A stretch of 64,000 bases of DNA from NCBI RefSeq assembly GCF_946478785.1, contig NZ_CAMLDD010000006.1, positions 1 through 64,000 of the forward strand, written 5' to 3'. The translations under genes and the position numbers were made by a program. Origin of the DNA: an uncultured Flavobacterium sp. (lineage in GTDB: Bacteria > Bacteroidota > Bacteroidia > Flavobacteriales > Flavobacteriaceae). This document shows positions 1-8,598 of the stretch, one piece after another. A model generated the notes under the pieces. The model saw nothing but the letters and a program-made list of their open reading frames with translations. It searched no databases and was not told the DNA's origin. Every line of letters starts with the position of its first letter. The stretch's first letter is position 1.

Positions 1-19
1 TAATCTTTGAGCATCACCC

Positions 20-34
20 CGAGGCAGAGCCTCG
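20..34. repeat. Short palindrome in an intergenic repeat
   Basis: CGAGGC and GCCTCG pair around the loop AGA. Just downstream, AAATCTGC recurs twice (around 54-61 and 79-86), ending in GCGTGAAA. Such short palindromic and CGCAGATT-type strings are, as I recall, common between genes in Flavobacterium; that is from memory. Apart from this, bases 1-184 hold no gene that I can support. Confidence 0.5.
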
Positions 35-184
35 AGGAATTCTTTTGATTAAAATCTGCTTTAATCTATAAAATCTGCGTGAAAAAATAAATTTAAATCC
101 TAATCTTGTCAAAAGCTAATCATTATACATGCGTTGCCGTGCGCTCTACGGATAAAAATTCAACAAAAAAATGTGATAAAAATA

Positions 185-430
185 ATGATTGACCATTCTA
201 AAATATCAGACTCAGATCTTCGAAATAAAATTAAAAATGCGGAAATTTGCTTCGGTGGGAACAGGAAACTAAAAATCTACGGAACATTAAAATGTTCTTC
301 AGGAAAAAGAATGAAATGCGAAAACCGGGTTTTCTTTTCATCTGAAAGTGAAGCCAGACAAAATAATTTCAGACCTTGCGGACATTGCATGAAAACCGAA
401 TATCAAAACTGGAAAAATGGACTTATTTAA
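185..430 (+). CDS. Stand-alone Ada-type metal-binding domain protein
   Basis: A single-domain protein of 81 residues that matches the N-terminal zinc domain of the methyl-phosphotriester repair protein Ada. Cysteines at 37, 45, 65 and 68, with the signature FRPCGHC at 62-68, fit the Cys4 zinc and methyl-acceptor site, although which residue is the fourth ligand is uncertain. There is no helix-turn-helix or O6-methylguanine methyltransferase domain. The ATG at 185 is preferred over an upstream TTG at 134, because the Ada similarity begins just after 185. Its 3' end overlaps the start of alkB by 14 bases, so the two are probably translated together for alkylation repair or its sensing. The fold is clear; the biochemical role as a separate protein is inference. 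Confidence 0.75.
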   Translation: MIDHSKISDSDLRNKIKNAEICFGGNRKLKIYGTLKCSSGKRMKCENRVFFSSESEARQNNFRPCGHCMKTEYQNWKNGLI

Positions 431-1031
431 TCCGCATACAGACGAAAACGCAAACCTGCTCCCAAAAGAGGGAACAGTCAATTATTACGGAAAATTGTTT
501 TCAAGAGAAGATTCTAATCGGTATCTGGATATACTTTTAAATACTATTGAATGGAAAAATGATCAAGCCATTATCTTTGGAAAATTAATTCTGACTAAGC
601 GAAAAGTAGCCTGGTACGGAGATTTGGGTTTTGAATATACCTATTCAAATACAACAAAAAAAGCACTTCCGTGGACAAAGGAACTTTTGGAACTAAAGAA
701 AATTATTGAAGAAATAACAGGAGAAAATTTTAATTCCTGTTTGTTGAATTTATATCATTCAGGAGAGGAAGGAATGGCCTGGCATAGTGATGCCGAAAAG
801 GATTTAAAGAAAAATGGCGCGATTGGTTCTGTTAGTTTTGGTGCTGAGCGCAAATTTGCTTTCAAACATAAAGAAACCAAAGAAACTGTTTCGTTAATAT
901 TAGAACATGGGAGTTTATTAGTTATGAAAGATGAAACACAATCACATTGGCTGCATCGTTTACCGCCAACCAAAACTACTTCAAAACCCAGAGTAAATTT
1001 GACTTTTAGAACAATTATAAATAAAAAATGA
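417..1031 (+). CDS. alkB: AlkB-like alkylated-DNA repair dioxygenase
   Basis: Fe(II)/2-oxoglutarate dioxygenase of 204 residues that oxidatively removes methyl lesions such as 1-methyladenine and 3-methylcytosine from DNA or RNA. The jelly-roll iron site is visible: H123 and D125 in WHSDAE, the distal H180 in WLHRL, and the 2-oxoglutarate-binding arginines R192 and R198 in RVNLTFR. The length suits the compact bacterial AlkB and ALKBH2/3-type enzymes. It starts inside the end of the Ada-domain gene (14-base overlap), which supports a two-gene alkylation-damage operon. Confidence 0.92.
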   Translation: MDLFNPHTDENANLLPKEGTVNYYGKLFSREDSNRYLDILLNTIEWKNDQAIIFGKLILTKRKVAWYGDLGFEYTYSNTTKKALPWTKELLELKKIIEEITGENFNSCLLNLYHSGEEGMAWHSDAEKDLKKNGAIGSVSFGAERKFAFKHKETKETVSLILEHGSLLVMKDETQSHWLHRLPPTKTTSKPRVNLTFRTIINKK

Positions 1032-1067
1032 AAACCTAACACTTTTAAATCTGTTAGGTTTTCATTT

Positions 1068-1388
1068 TTATTTCTTTTTTATAATTACATTTTCATAAGA
1101 TTGTTTCAAAGCATCCTCAAACATTTTTGGTCTTACTTTTAAAAGCTCAACAACCGTCCAGCCTTGTTTGCCCCATTTATTTTGAACTGGGTAAAAGATC
1201 ATTTCACTGGAAGCACAAAAAACGGACTAATCAATTTCACTTAACTTTAAAACAGCCTGATGATTCTTTTCATCAAAAGTCGCAAAAATTTTTTTGTTGG
1301 TACGAAAAGAAGTCTTCTCAAAGTGAGGTTCTTCAGTAACATGTGGAAAAGACATGGCTAATTTTCTAAAACTGTCAATTGAAACCAT
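1068..1388 (-). pseudogene. MmcQ/YjbR-like protein gene broken by one TAG codon
   Basis: Reading the minus strand from the ATG at 1388 gives MVSIDSFRKLAMSFPHVTEE and continues in one frame to a TAA at 1070-1068 (106 sense positions), interrupted only by TAG at 1229-1227. After the stop the frame resumes with SVFCASSEMIFYPVQNKWGK and QGWTVVEL, the conserved C-terminal part of the MmcQ/YjbR (DUF419, CyaY-fold) family. Where the stop lies, relatives (from memory) have Gln, so a single CAG to TAG change explains it. There is no frameshift and no large deletion, so the loss looks recent, or it is a base-call error. Family function is unknown; the fold is DNA-binding-like. Confidence 0.8.
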
Positions 1389-1415
1389 AATCGTTATTTA
1401 AAAAACTTTAAAATA

Positions 1416-2702
1416 TTATATGTGATCTAAAGTTCTTTCTAAAGCCATACCACGCGAACCTTTAATCAATATAGTACTTTCTTCTTTAAATTTATTTGCT
1501 TTGAGATATTCTGCAAAATCTTCAAAAGTTTCAAAAAAATGAAGCCTTTCATTAGGAATAAAATTCCTGAAAAAAGATTTACCAATCAGGTAAACAGCCG
1601 ATTCATTCTGATTTGCTAAAGAATCGGTAATAATCTTATGTTCCTGCTCACTTTCATTACCCAGTTCGAACATATCTCCTAAAATCATTATTTTATTTGA
1701 ATTGTCTAGTTGCAAAAAATTAGTAATTGCCACAGCCATACTGCTGGGATTTGCATTATAAGCATCAAGAATAATTTGAAATGATTCCTTCTTTAATAAC
1801 TGAGATCTGTTATTAGTCGGAATATAATTTTCAATAGCTGCCTTAATATTCTGCTCCTCTACCTCAAAATAAGTACCAATAGCAACAGCTGCGTTAATAT
1901 TGTTTGCGTTATAAAGGCCAATTAAATGAGAGTTTACCAAAAAATCATTATAATTAATTACCACAAAAGGATTTGCTTCTATCTTTTGAACATTTAAATT
2001 TGCTGCATTATTATGCAATCCAAAAGTGAAAGATTTTATTTTATAAGATTTTTCAACCTGAATAGGGTCGTCTAAATTAATAAAAGCTAGTTTGTCGCTT
2101 TCGAGCAAGTATTTATACATCTCACTTTTTCCCTCAATTACACCTTCAACACCGCCAAAACCTTCTAAATGTGCTTTTCCGAAATTGGTGATATACCCAT
2201 AATCCGGTTGTGCAATTTCACATAAAAATTCAATTTCTTTTTTGTGATTAGCACCCATTTCTACTATTCCAATTTCAGTTTCATTAGTAAATGATAATAA
2301 TGTTAGCGGTACTCCAATATGATTATTTAAGTTTCCAACAGTAGCTTTGGTATTATATTTTTGCGACAAAACAACATTTATAAGTTCTTTTGTTGTTGTT
2401 TTTCCGTTACTACCCGTTAATGCAACAATAGGTATTTTCAAATATATTCTATGAAATTGTGCTAACTCCTGTAAAGTTTTTAAGCTATTCTCTACCAGAA
2501 TGGTCCTTTCATCAACTAAATAAGACGGATTATCAATTACTACAAATAAAGCTCCACGCTCCAATGCTACCTGTGCAAAAGTATTGGCATCAAAATTTTC
2601 TCCTTTAATAGCAAAAAACATAGAGTCCTTTTCAATTTTACGTGTATCAATCGAAAGAGATTTACATTTTAAAAATAAGTTATGAATTTCTTTAATATCC
2701 AT
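1416..2702 (-). CDS. murF: UDP-N-acetylmuramoyl-tripeptide--D-Ala-D-Ala ligase
   Basis: Cytoplasmic Mur ligase that adds the D-Ala-D-Ala dipeptide to UDP-MurNAc-tripeptide, the last soluble step of peptidoglycan precursor synthesis. The 428 residues show the N-terminal UMP-binding domain, the ATP P-loop GSNGKTT at 97-103, the VEMGANHKKEI segment that carries the catalytic Glu and a lysine, and the DAYNANPSSM motif of the C-terminal domain. It follows gldJ on the same strand but is separated from it by a terminator hairpin, so it probably has its own promoter. Confidence 0.95.
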   Translation of the reverse strand: MDIKEIHNLFLKCKSLSIDTRKIEKDSMFFAIKGENFDANTFAQVALERGALFVVIDNPSYLVDERTILVENSLKTLQELAQFHRIYLKIPIVALTGSNGKTTTKELINVVLSQKYNTKATVGNLNNHIGVPLTLLSFTNETEIGIVEMGANHKKEIEFLCEIAQPDYGYITNFGKAHLEGFGGVEGVIEGKSEMYKYLLESDKLAFINLDDPIQVEKSYKIKSFTFGLHNNAANLNVQKIEANPFVVINYNDFLVNSHLIGLYNANNINAAVAIGTYFEVEEQNIKAAIENYIPTNNRSQLLKKESFQIILDAYNANPSSMAVAITNFLQLDNSNKIMILGDMFELGNESEQEHKIITDSLANQNESAVYLIGKSFFRNFIPNERLHFFETFEDFAEYLKANKFKEESTILIKGSRGMALERTLDHI

Positions 2703-2741
2703 TTTATAACATTTAATAGATTATAAAAATAGAAAAAACAA

Positions 2742-2796
2742 TAAAAAAAATTCCAAATTCCTTACTGAAAACAGTTTTGGAATTTGGAATTTTTTA
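2742..2796 (-). terminator. Terminator after gldJ
   Basis: On the minus strand, AAAAAATTCCAAATTCC pairs with GGAATTTGGAATTTTTTT further along and runs into a U-tract (plus-strand A-run near 2742-2750). It lies between the gldJ stop and the murF start and should end gldJ transcription. Confidence 0.75.
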
Positions 2797-2812
2797 TTGG
2801 AATTTCTAAAAT

Positions 2813-4507
2813 TTAATTCCTTGGTGATTTTCTTCTTTCAGTTTTAGCACCTACTCTGGACATTGCACATCTGAATCCTATGTAATCAGTAGCCATATCC
2901 TGAGGAAAATACCTTCTTTGTGCAGGATCTAACCAATAAGCTCTGTCTCTCCATGAACCTCCTTTATAAACTCTTGCATTGTCATTTATTAAAGTGGTTC
3001 TTTTACTTGAGCTATCATACTTTCTTACCATGTTACCTAAACTATCTGTAGTAACATTATGAGTTGGAGAATTGTACATTGTTTCTTTTTTAGCGTCATC
3101 AGCTGATTCTGAATCTCCAAAATCATAGTATCTTGAAGATTGTTTATCTCCATCTCTATAATTGATATTATCACTTTTACTGAAATTTTGTCTCAAATAA
3201 GTTTCATTTTCATCAACAGGAACCTGAGCAATCTCTCCAGGTAAATTTGTCGCAACAACCTTACCATTACTTAAAGTAGTGTATTTGATATTATCTTTTG
3301 TGATAATTTCTAATTTACCATCTTTACCAATTTTGTTTTTAGCATATTGATTTCCTCTGTAATAGTTAAAATCATTTGCTTCGTTATCGATTATTGGTCT
3401 GTAAACATCGGCAACCCATTCTGCAACGTTACCTGCCATGTCATATAAACCAAAATCATTTGCCGGATAACTTTTTACATTATTTGTAATATCAGCTCCA
3501 TCATCTGACCAACCAGCAATTCCACCGTAATCACCGTTTCCTTGTTTAAAGTTTGCCAATTGATCTCCTCTGTTTTTACGCTTTGCAGAACGCGTATAAT
3601 CACCAGACCAAGGATATTTCTTTTGTCCTTTATAAATATTATATTCTCTTTGCCCAACATCCGCTGCTGCTGCATATTCCCACTCAGCTTCTGTAGGAAG
3701 TCTGTATTCTGGTAAAATAATACCTGAAGAACGTTGTGCGTAAACATTTTTCTGTTCTTCTACAGCACCATCTTTTCCTTTTTGAGGTCTTCTGCCATTA
3801 GGACTTTTCTTTAGAACAATTTCTTCATTACCTCCATAAGAAGTAGATGGAGACGCAAGATAAGCTTCTGTATTGAACAAACTTTCAGCACTAACATCTT
3901 GTGTTTTAGCACCTCTTTTAATATATCTTTCTTTTTCTAAAACAGCTTCGTTTACACGGTCAGTTCTCCATTTACTGAATTCAACTGCCTGAATCCAATT
4001 AACACCAACTACCGGATAGTTAGCATATGCAGGATGTCTCAAATAATTATTTGTCATCGTTTCATTGTATCCTAAACGATTTCTCCATACTAAAGTATCT
4101 GGTGATGCTCCGGCATAAATGTTTTTATAACTTTCTTCTGTAGGTGGGAAAACTTTTTTCAACCATTCCAGGTATTCTAAATACATACCATTGGTTACTT
4201 CCGTTTCATCCATATAAAACGACTGAACGTGTTGTTGAGTTGCTGTGTTATTCCAATCGTGCATAACATCATCCTGTACTTTACCCATAGTAAATGTACC
4301 TCCTTCAACAAAAACTAAACCAGGTCCGGCCTGTTGTTTTTTTCCTGCATTTCTAGCAGCCGTTCCATTCTGACTATCAACATCCCAACCTGTTGCTCTT
4401 GAAGCGCGGCTAGAACTTGATTTTTTGCTACAACTAGCCGTGCCCAACATCAATACTATTGACATCATTACTTGCAAGGCTACAATTTTGTTTACTTTCA
4501 TACTCAT
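2813..4507 (-). CDS. gldJ: Gliding motility lipoprotein GldJ
   Basis: Outer-membrane lipoprotein of the gliding/type IX secretion apparatus; in F. johnsoniae it is needed for helical track organisation and for GldK stability. The 564 residues begin with a lipoprotein signal whose lipid-modified Cys is C26 in GTASCSKK. They then form a formylglycine-generating-enzyme-like (SUMF1) fold from about residue 62 (VEGGTFTMG at 67-75) to the end (YKGGSWRDRAYWLDP, then GFRCAMSR). This length matches the roughly 560 residues of characterised GldJ. Translation could also begin at the ATG two codons later. It diverges from porU across 206 bases, the same order as in F. johnsoniae. It is a structural relative of the enzyme, not itself a sulfatase activator. 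Confidence 0.95.
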   Translation of the reverse strand: MSMKVNKIVALQVMMSIVLMLGTASCSKKSSSSRASRATGWDVDSQNGTAARNAGKKQQAGPGLVFVEGGTFTMGKVQDDVMHDWNNTATQQHVQSFYMDETEVTNGMYLEYLEWLKKVFPPTEESYKNIYAGASPDTLVWRNRLGYNETMTNNYLRHPAYANYPVVGVNWIQAVEFSKWRTDRVNEAVLEKERYIKRGAKTQDVSAESLFNTEAYLASPSTSYGGNEEIVLKKSPNGRRPQKGKDGAVEEQKNVYAQRSSGIILPEYRLPTEAEWEYAAAADVGQREYNIYKGQKKYPWSGDYTRSAKRKNRGDQLANFKQGNGDYGGIAGWSDDGADITNNVKSYPANDFGLYDMAGNVAEWVADVYRPIIDNEANDFNYYRGNQYAKNKIGKDGKLEIITKDNIKYTTLSNGKVVATNLPGEIAQVPVDENETYLRQNFSKSDNINYRDGDKQSSRYYDFGDSESADDAKKETMYNSPTHNVTTDSLGNMVRKYDSSSKRTTLINDNARVYKGGSWRDRAYWLDPAQRRYFPQDMATDYIGFRCAMSRVGAKTERRKSPRN

Positions 4508-4623
4508 TCTTAGGTGATAAATTTAGGTGCTGCAATATAATAATTAACATTTAATTAGCAACATGTGTTCTAATAATTTTATTTAGCTGTTTTTTACCAG
4601 AAAATAACCTATAGTTTCGAACG

Positions 4624-4631
4624 CAAAAATA
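4624..4631 (-). promoter_or_regulatory. Candidate -7 element for gldJ
   Basis: TATTTTTG on the minus strand matches the Bacteroidota -7 consensus TAnnTTTG, about 117 bases upstream of the gldJ start. No clear TTG lies at the expected -33 position, so support is partial. The rest of 4508-4713, shared with porU, is AT-rich and shows nothing else. Confidence 0.4.
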
Positions 4632-4713
4632 TACTTTTTATTATTACTATAACATTAAATACTATATTTTTACTTACTAAAATATTTTAACATTAATTTC
4701 GTTTTCTTAACCT

Positions 4714-7700
4714 ATGAAACAAGCCATACTTTTATATCTTTTTTTAGCCCCATTTTTCTTGTTTTCCCAGAAAAACGGGAGTCTTACAATTGATTGGCAA
4801 AACAAAAAAGAAATGAATTTTGGTGAGTTCAAAACAATCATACCTTACTTTACAGGTAATAATTTTCGATATGATGTTACAAAAAAAACCATAACATTGC
4901 TATTTAAACCAAATTATTTGGATTATTCAGGCAGCAGCAACGTTCAAATTACGAACATTATATACGAATCTGTCCCAGTTACAGATCTAGGTGATTTATC
5001 ATTAACGAATATACCGCAACAACCAAATGAAACGCTTCAAATAGCTACTTCAAGAGATCAGGAAGAAGGTTTCATCTCTTTATCCCCAATAGTATCCGAA
5101 GGAAACAGTTTTAAAAGAATTAAATCTTTCTCTTATTCAATAAACAGCAACTCTTCGAAAAGCAACAGACCTTCTTCTACTTTAAAGTCAAATATCATTT
5201 CAAATTCGGTTTTATCATCCGGAGACTGGTATCGGTTTTATGTTGAAAAATCCGGCGTTTATAAAATTTCAAAATCTTTTTTACAAAGTCTCGGTTTTGA
5301 TGCAAACAAAAGTGATCCTAAAAAAATAAAAATTTACGGAAATGGTGGAAGAATGCTTCCTTTAGCTAATAATACTTACTATCCTGATGATTTAACCGAA
5401 AATGCAATTCAGGTTATTGGAGAAAATGACGGCAGCTTCAATAATGAAGACTATATTCTTTTTTATGCTGAAGGAATTAACAATTGGAACACTGAAAGCA
5501 AAACCAATGTTAACCTATACGACACCAAATCTTACTATTATATTACTACGCAGGGAGGTGACGGAAAAAGGATTTCAAACACAAACCAGCCTACAGGAAA
5601 CACCTCTTTAGAATTAACAACTTTCGACGACCATCAGTTTCATGAAATCGACCAGACAAATATTGCACATGCGGGTCGCCAATGGGTTGGAGAATCTTTT
5701 GAAATAAATCAGGAGCAAGAGTTCGAATTCAATTTCCCGAATCTTGAAGTTGCAACTCCTATAAAAATAGAAACTGTTGCAGCTTCAGCAGCATTCACAA
5801 GCACTTCATTTGCCGTTTCAGCTAACGGACAGAGTATTGGAAATATTTTTTTTAGCCAGCTAAGCCCGAATTCTGATGCAAAATTTTACACAGGAAGTTT
5901 ACCTGTAAACACAGTTTTTACAGGGTCTGATAATGTAAAAGTAAAACTTACCTATAATAATAATGGAGTACCGGGGTCAAAAGGATATCTGGATTATATT
6001 AATTTAACGGCAAAAAGAAAGTTAAAAGGCATTGGCAAACAATTTCAATTTCAGTACGATCTTGCAGGCTCAACTTCCGGAATCGTTAGTTATACTATTT
6101 CCGGCGCATCAGGGATTTCGCAAGTTTGGGACATTACGGACCTTTATAATGTATCGAAAATCGAAAACAATAATTTGGAAAACATTAACTTCAAAGCTTC
6201 TTTAGGTGAAATTCGAAAATATATAGCCATAGATCCATCAGATTATTATACTCCATTTAAAGAAAATCAATCTAAAATAGCAAATCAAAACTTAAAAGGG
6301 AGTCTCTTTAAAAATTCCCAAAATAATTTTCAGGATATTGATTATTTGATTATTACTCCAAGGATATTACTTCCACAAGCAGAAAAACTGGCCAACTTTC
6401 ATAGAACTAATTCCAGTTTAAATGTAAAAGTCGTGACCCTTGAAAACATCTATCAGGAATTTTCTTCAGGAAAGCAGGATATTGCCGCAATTAGAAATTG
6501 CATTAGGTATGTTTACAAAAATGCTTCTTCTTCTGATAAAAGAGTAAAATACCTAAATCTATTTGGTGATGCCTCATTCGATTATAAAAACCGGATCTCA
6601 AATAACACCAATATTGTACCTATATATCACTCCTTAAATAGTAACACAATTGGAGAATCTTCCTTTGCTTCAGATGATTTTTATGGACTAATGGATGATA
6701 ATGAAGGAAATGTAATTTCTTTTTTTGGAGGAATAGACATCGCAACAGGCAGAATGTTAGTTTCTGACAATGCTCAGGCAGAAGAAATGGTCAATAAAGT
6801 TTTAGAATATCATAATACCAAGTCTTATGGAAACTGGCGAAACAACTTTGTTTTAATTAGCGATGATTCTGATAAAGCTTCTGATACTACATTGCAATCA
6901 CGTCAAAACACATTAGCAGATAAAATCTCAGCAGAGAAACCATTTTTAAATATTGACAAAATTATTCTGGATGCGTATACCCAAGAAGCATCTGCCGGGG
7001 GCTCAAGATATCCTAAAGCAAGAACAGAACTTTTTGATGCTTTCGAAAAAGGTGCCTTGGTTTTCAATTATTTGGGACATGGAGGAGAAGATGGTTTATC
7101 CGGTGAGCGAATTTGGGAGAAATCAGATGGTCAAAACTTAAGCAATCAATATAAATATCCTCTATTTATCACTATTACATGTGAGTTTTCCCGTTTTGAT
7201 GACCCAACTCATCCAACAGCCGGCGAATACACCTTTTGGAATCCAAAGGGAGGAGCCATTGCTATGCTGACCACGATTCGCTCAATAGGACAATTTAATG
7301 CAGAAAACTTTAATGACAACTTAACTAAAAATCTTTTATCATTTGGGTCTAATCAATACACAACCATTGCTGAAGCACTCCGAAGATCGAAAAATGAAAA
7401 CCCAAGTTCTTCGAGTAATGTTGTTTTTTATTTGGGCGATCCTGCTATAATGCTGGCCATTCCTAAACCCCGAATCAACTTAACAAAGGTAAATGATACT
7501 CCGGTTTCAGGAACAATTGAAGACTTCAAATCTTTGGCAAAAATTAAAATATCAGGAGAGATAACCGACGAGAACAACAATATATTAAGCAATTATAATG
7601 GTGAGCTTTCAACAGCAGTTTTTGATAAATTCATTACAAATACTACATTAAATAATGATGGATTTAGTCCGCCAATACAATTTAAAACTTTAGGCGAAAC

Positions 7701-8550
7701 TATTTTTAGAGGTAATGCTTCTGTAACTAATGGTCAGTTCGAATTTAGTTTTGTTGTTCCAAGAGACATCCGAATTCCTGTTAACAATGGCAGAATTAGC
7801 TTTTATTCTAAAAAGAATGAGGTTTTAGAAAACCAATCGGGCCATAATGATATTATAAAAATTGGAGGAATTAACGAAAATGCACCTCAGGACAATATAA
7901 GTCCAAAAGTGCAGTTATATATGAATGATGAAACTTTTGTATCTGGTGGAATTACAAATGATTCCCCGTTTCTTTTAGCGCTTCTTGAAGATGAAAACGG
8001 AATTAACACAGCAAGCGGAATTGGCCATGATATAGTTGCTATTTTGGATGGAGATGTTAGCAATCCTTATGTATTGAATGATTATTATCAAACAAAACTT
8101 GATGATTATACTAATGGAAATTTACGTTTCCCTTTACGTAATCTAAGTGCCGGAATGCACACTATAAGTTTTACTGCCTGGGATGTTTATAACAATCCGG
8201 TAACAAGTGAAATACAATTCATAGTCGTTGGCGATGAATCACTCACATTGTCTCACGTTCTTAACTATCCAAATCCTTTTTCTACTTACACTCAATTTTG
8301 GTTTTCTCATAACAAACCTTATGAACCTTTGGATGTTCAGGTACAAGTAATGACCATAACAGGAAAGGTTGTCTGGACAAAAAACCAAATAATTACTACT
8401 GAAGGTTTTTTATCGCGGGAAATTACATGGGATGGCAAGGATGATTTTGGGGACAGGATAGGAAAAGGAGTTTATATTTACAAACTGACTGTCAAATCCA
8501 ATTTAACAAACAAAAAAGCAGAAAAGTATGAGAAACTTGTTATCCTATAA
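4714..8550 (+). CDS. porU: Type IX secretion system C-terminal sortase PorU
   Basis: Gingipain-type (C25) cysteine protease at the cell surface that removes the C-terminal signal of type IX cargo and attaches cargo to the outer membrane. The 1,278 residues start with a signal peptide (MKQAILLYLFLAPFFLFSQ). The catalytic pair is visible: H789 in YLGHGGEDG and C823 in TITCEFSRFDD. The C-terminal ~90 residues (NYPNPF, then GKGVYIYKL) form a FlgD-like/CTD-type beta domain. It is followed after 48 bases by porV, its partner in the attachment complex, and preceded by divergent gldJ. This is the standard flavobacterial arrangement. Confidence 0.95.
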   Translation: MKQAILLYLFLAPFFLFSQKNGSLTIDWQNKKEMNFGEFKTIIPYFTGNNFRYDVTKKTITLLFKPNYLDYSGSSNVQITNIIYESVPVTDLGDLSLTNIPQQPNETLQIATSRDQEEGFISLSPIVSEGNSFKRIKSFSYSINSNSSKSNRPSSTLKSNIISNSVLSSGDWYRFYVEKSGVYKISKSFLQSLGFDANKSDPKKIKIYGNGGRMLPLANNTYYPDDLTENAIQVIGENDGSFNNEDYILFYAEGINNWNTESKTNVNLYDTKSYYYITTQGGDGKRISNTNQPTGNTSLELTTFDDHQFHEIDQTNIAHAGRQWVGESFEINQEQEFEFNFPNLEVATPIKIETVAASAAFTSTSFAVSANGQSIGNIFFSQLSPNSDAKFYTGSLPVNTVFTGSDNVKVKLTYNNNGVPGSKGYLDYINLTAKRKLKGIGKQFQFQYDLAGSTSGIVSYTISGASGISQVWDITDLYNVSKIENNNLENINFKASLGEIRKYIAIDPSDYYTPFKENQSKIANQNLKGSLFKNSQNNFQDIDYLIITPRILLPQAEKLANFHRTNSSLNVKVVTLENIYQEFSSGKQDIAAIRNCIRYVYKNASSSDKRVKYLNLFGDASFDYKNRISNNTNIVPIYHSLNSNTIGESSFASDDFYGLMDDNEGNVISFFGGIDIATGRMLVSDNAQAEEMVNKVLEYHNTKSYGNWRNNFVLISDDSDKASDTTLQSRQNTLADKISAEKPFLNIDKIILDAYTQEASAGGSRYPKARTELFDAFEKGALVFNYLGHGGEDGLSGERIWEKSDGQNLSNQYKYPLFITITCEFSRFDDPTHPTAGEYTFWNPKGGAIAMLTTIRSIGQFNAENFNDNLTKNLLSFGSNQYTTIAEALRRSKNENPSSSSNVVFYLGDPAIMLAIPKPRINLTKVNDTPVSGTIEDFKSLAKIKISGEITDENNNILSNYNGELSTAVFDKFITNTTLNNDGFSPPIQFKTLGETIFRGNASVTNGQFEFSFVVPRDIRIPVNNGRISFYSKKNEVLENQSGHNDIIKIGGINENAPQDNISPKVQLYMNDETFVSGGITNDSPFLLALLEDENGINTASGIGHDIVAILDGDVSNPYVLNDYYQTKLDDYTNGNLRFPLRNLSAGMHTISFTAWDVYNNPVTSEIQFIVVGDESLTLSHVLNYPNPFSTYTQFWFSHNKPYEPLDVQVQVMTITGKVVWTKNQIITTEGFLSREITWDGKDDFGDRIGKGVYIYKLTVKSNLTNKKAEKYEKLVIL

Positions 8551-8552
8551 TA

Positions 8553-8560
8553 TATATTTG
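8553..8560 (+). promoter_or_regulatory. Candidate -7 element between porU and porV
   Basis: TATATTTG fits TAnnTTTG and lies 38 bases before the porV start, just after the porU stop. The nearest TTG upstream (8537-8539) is only 13 bases away, so the -33 part does not fit. It may give porV some independent transcription. Confidence 0.35.
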
Positions 8561-8598
8561 CACTACTAACATATGAACTAACACTTTACCTAATATAA

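Noticed and set aside
1227..1229. TAG as programmed recoding (pyrrolysine or readthrough)
   Set aside because: No recoding signal or pyrrolysine genes are visible, and a CAG to TAG mutation explains it more simply.
1127..1339. Plus-strand open frame of 70 codons
   Set aside because: It is antisense to the interrupted YjbR-like gene, whose minus-strand frame carries clear family sequence.
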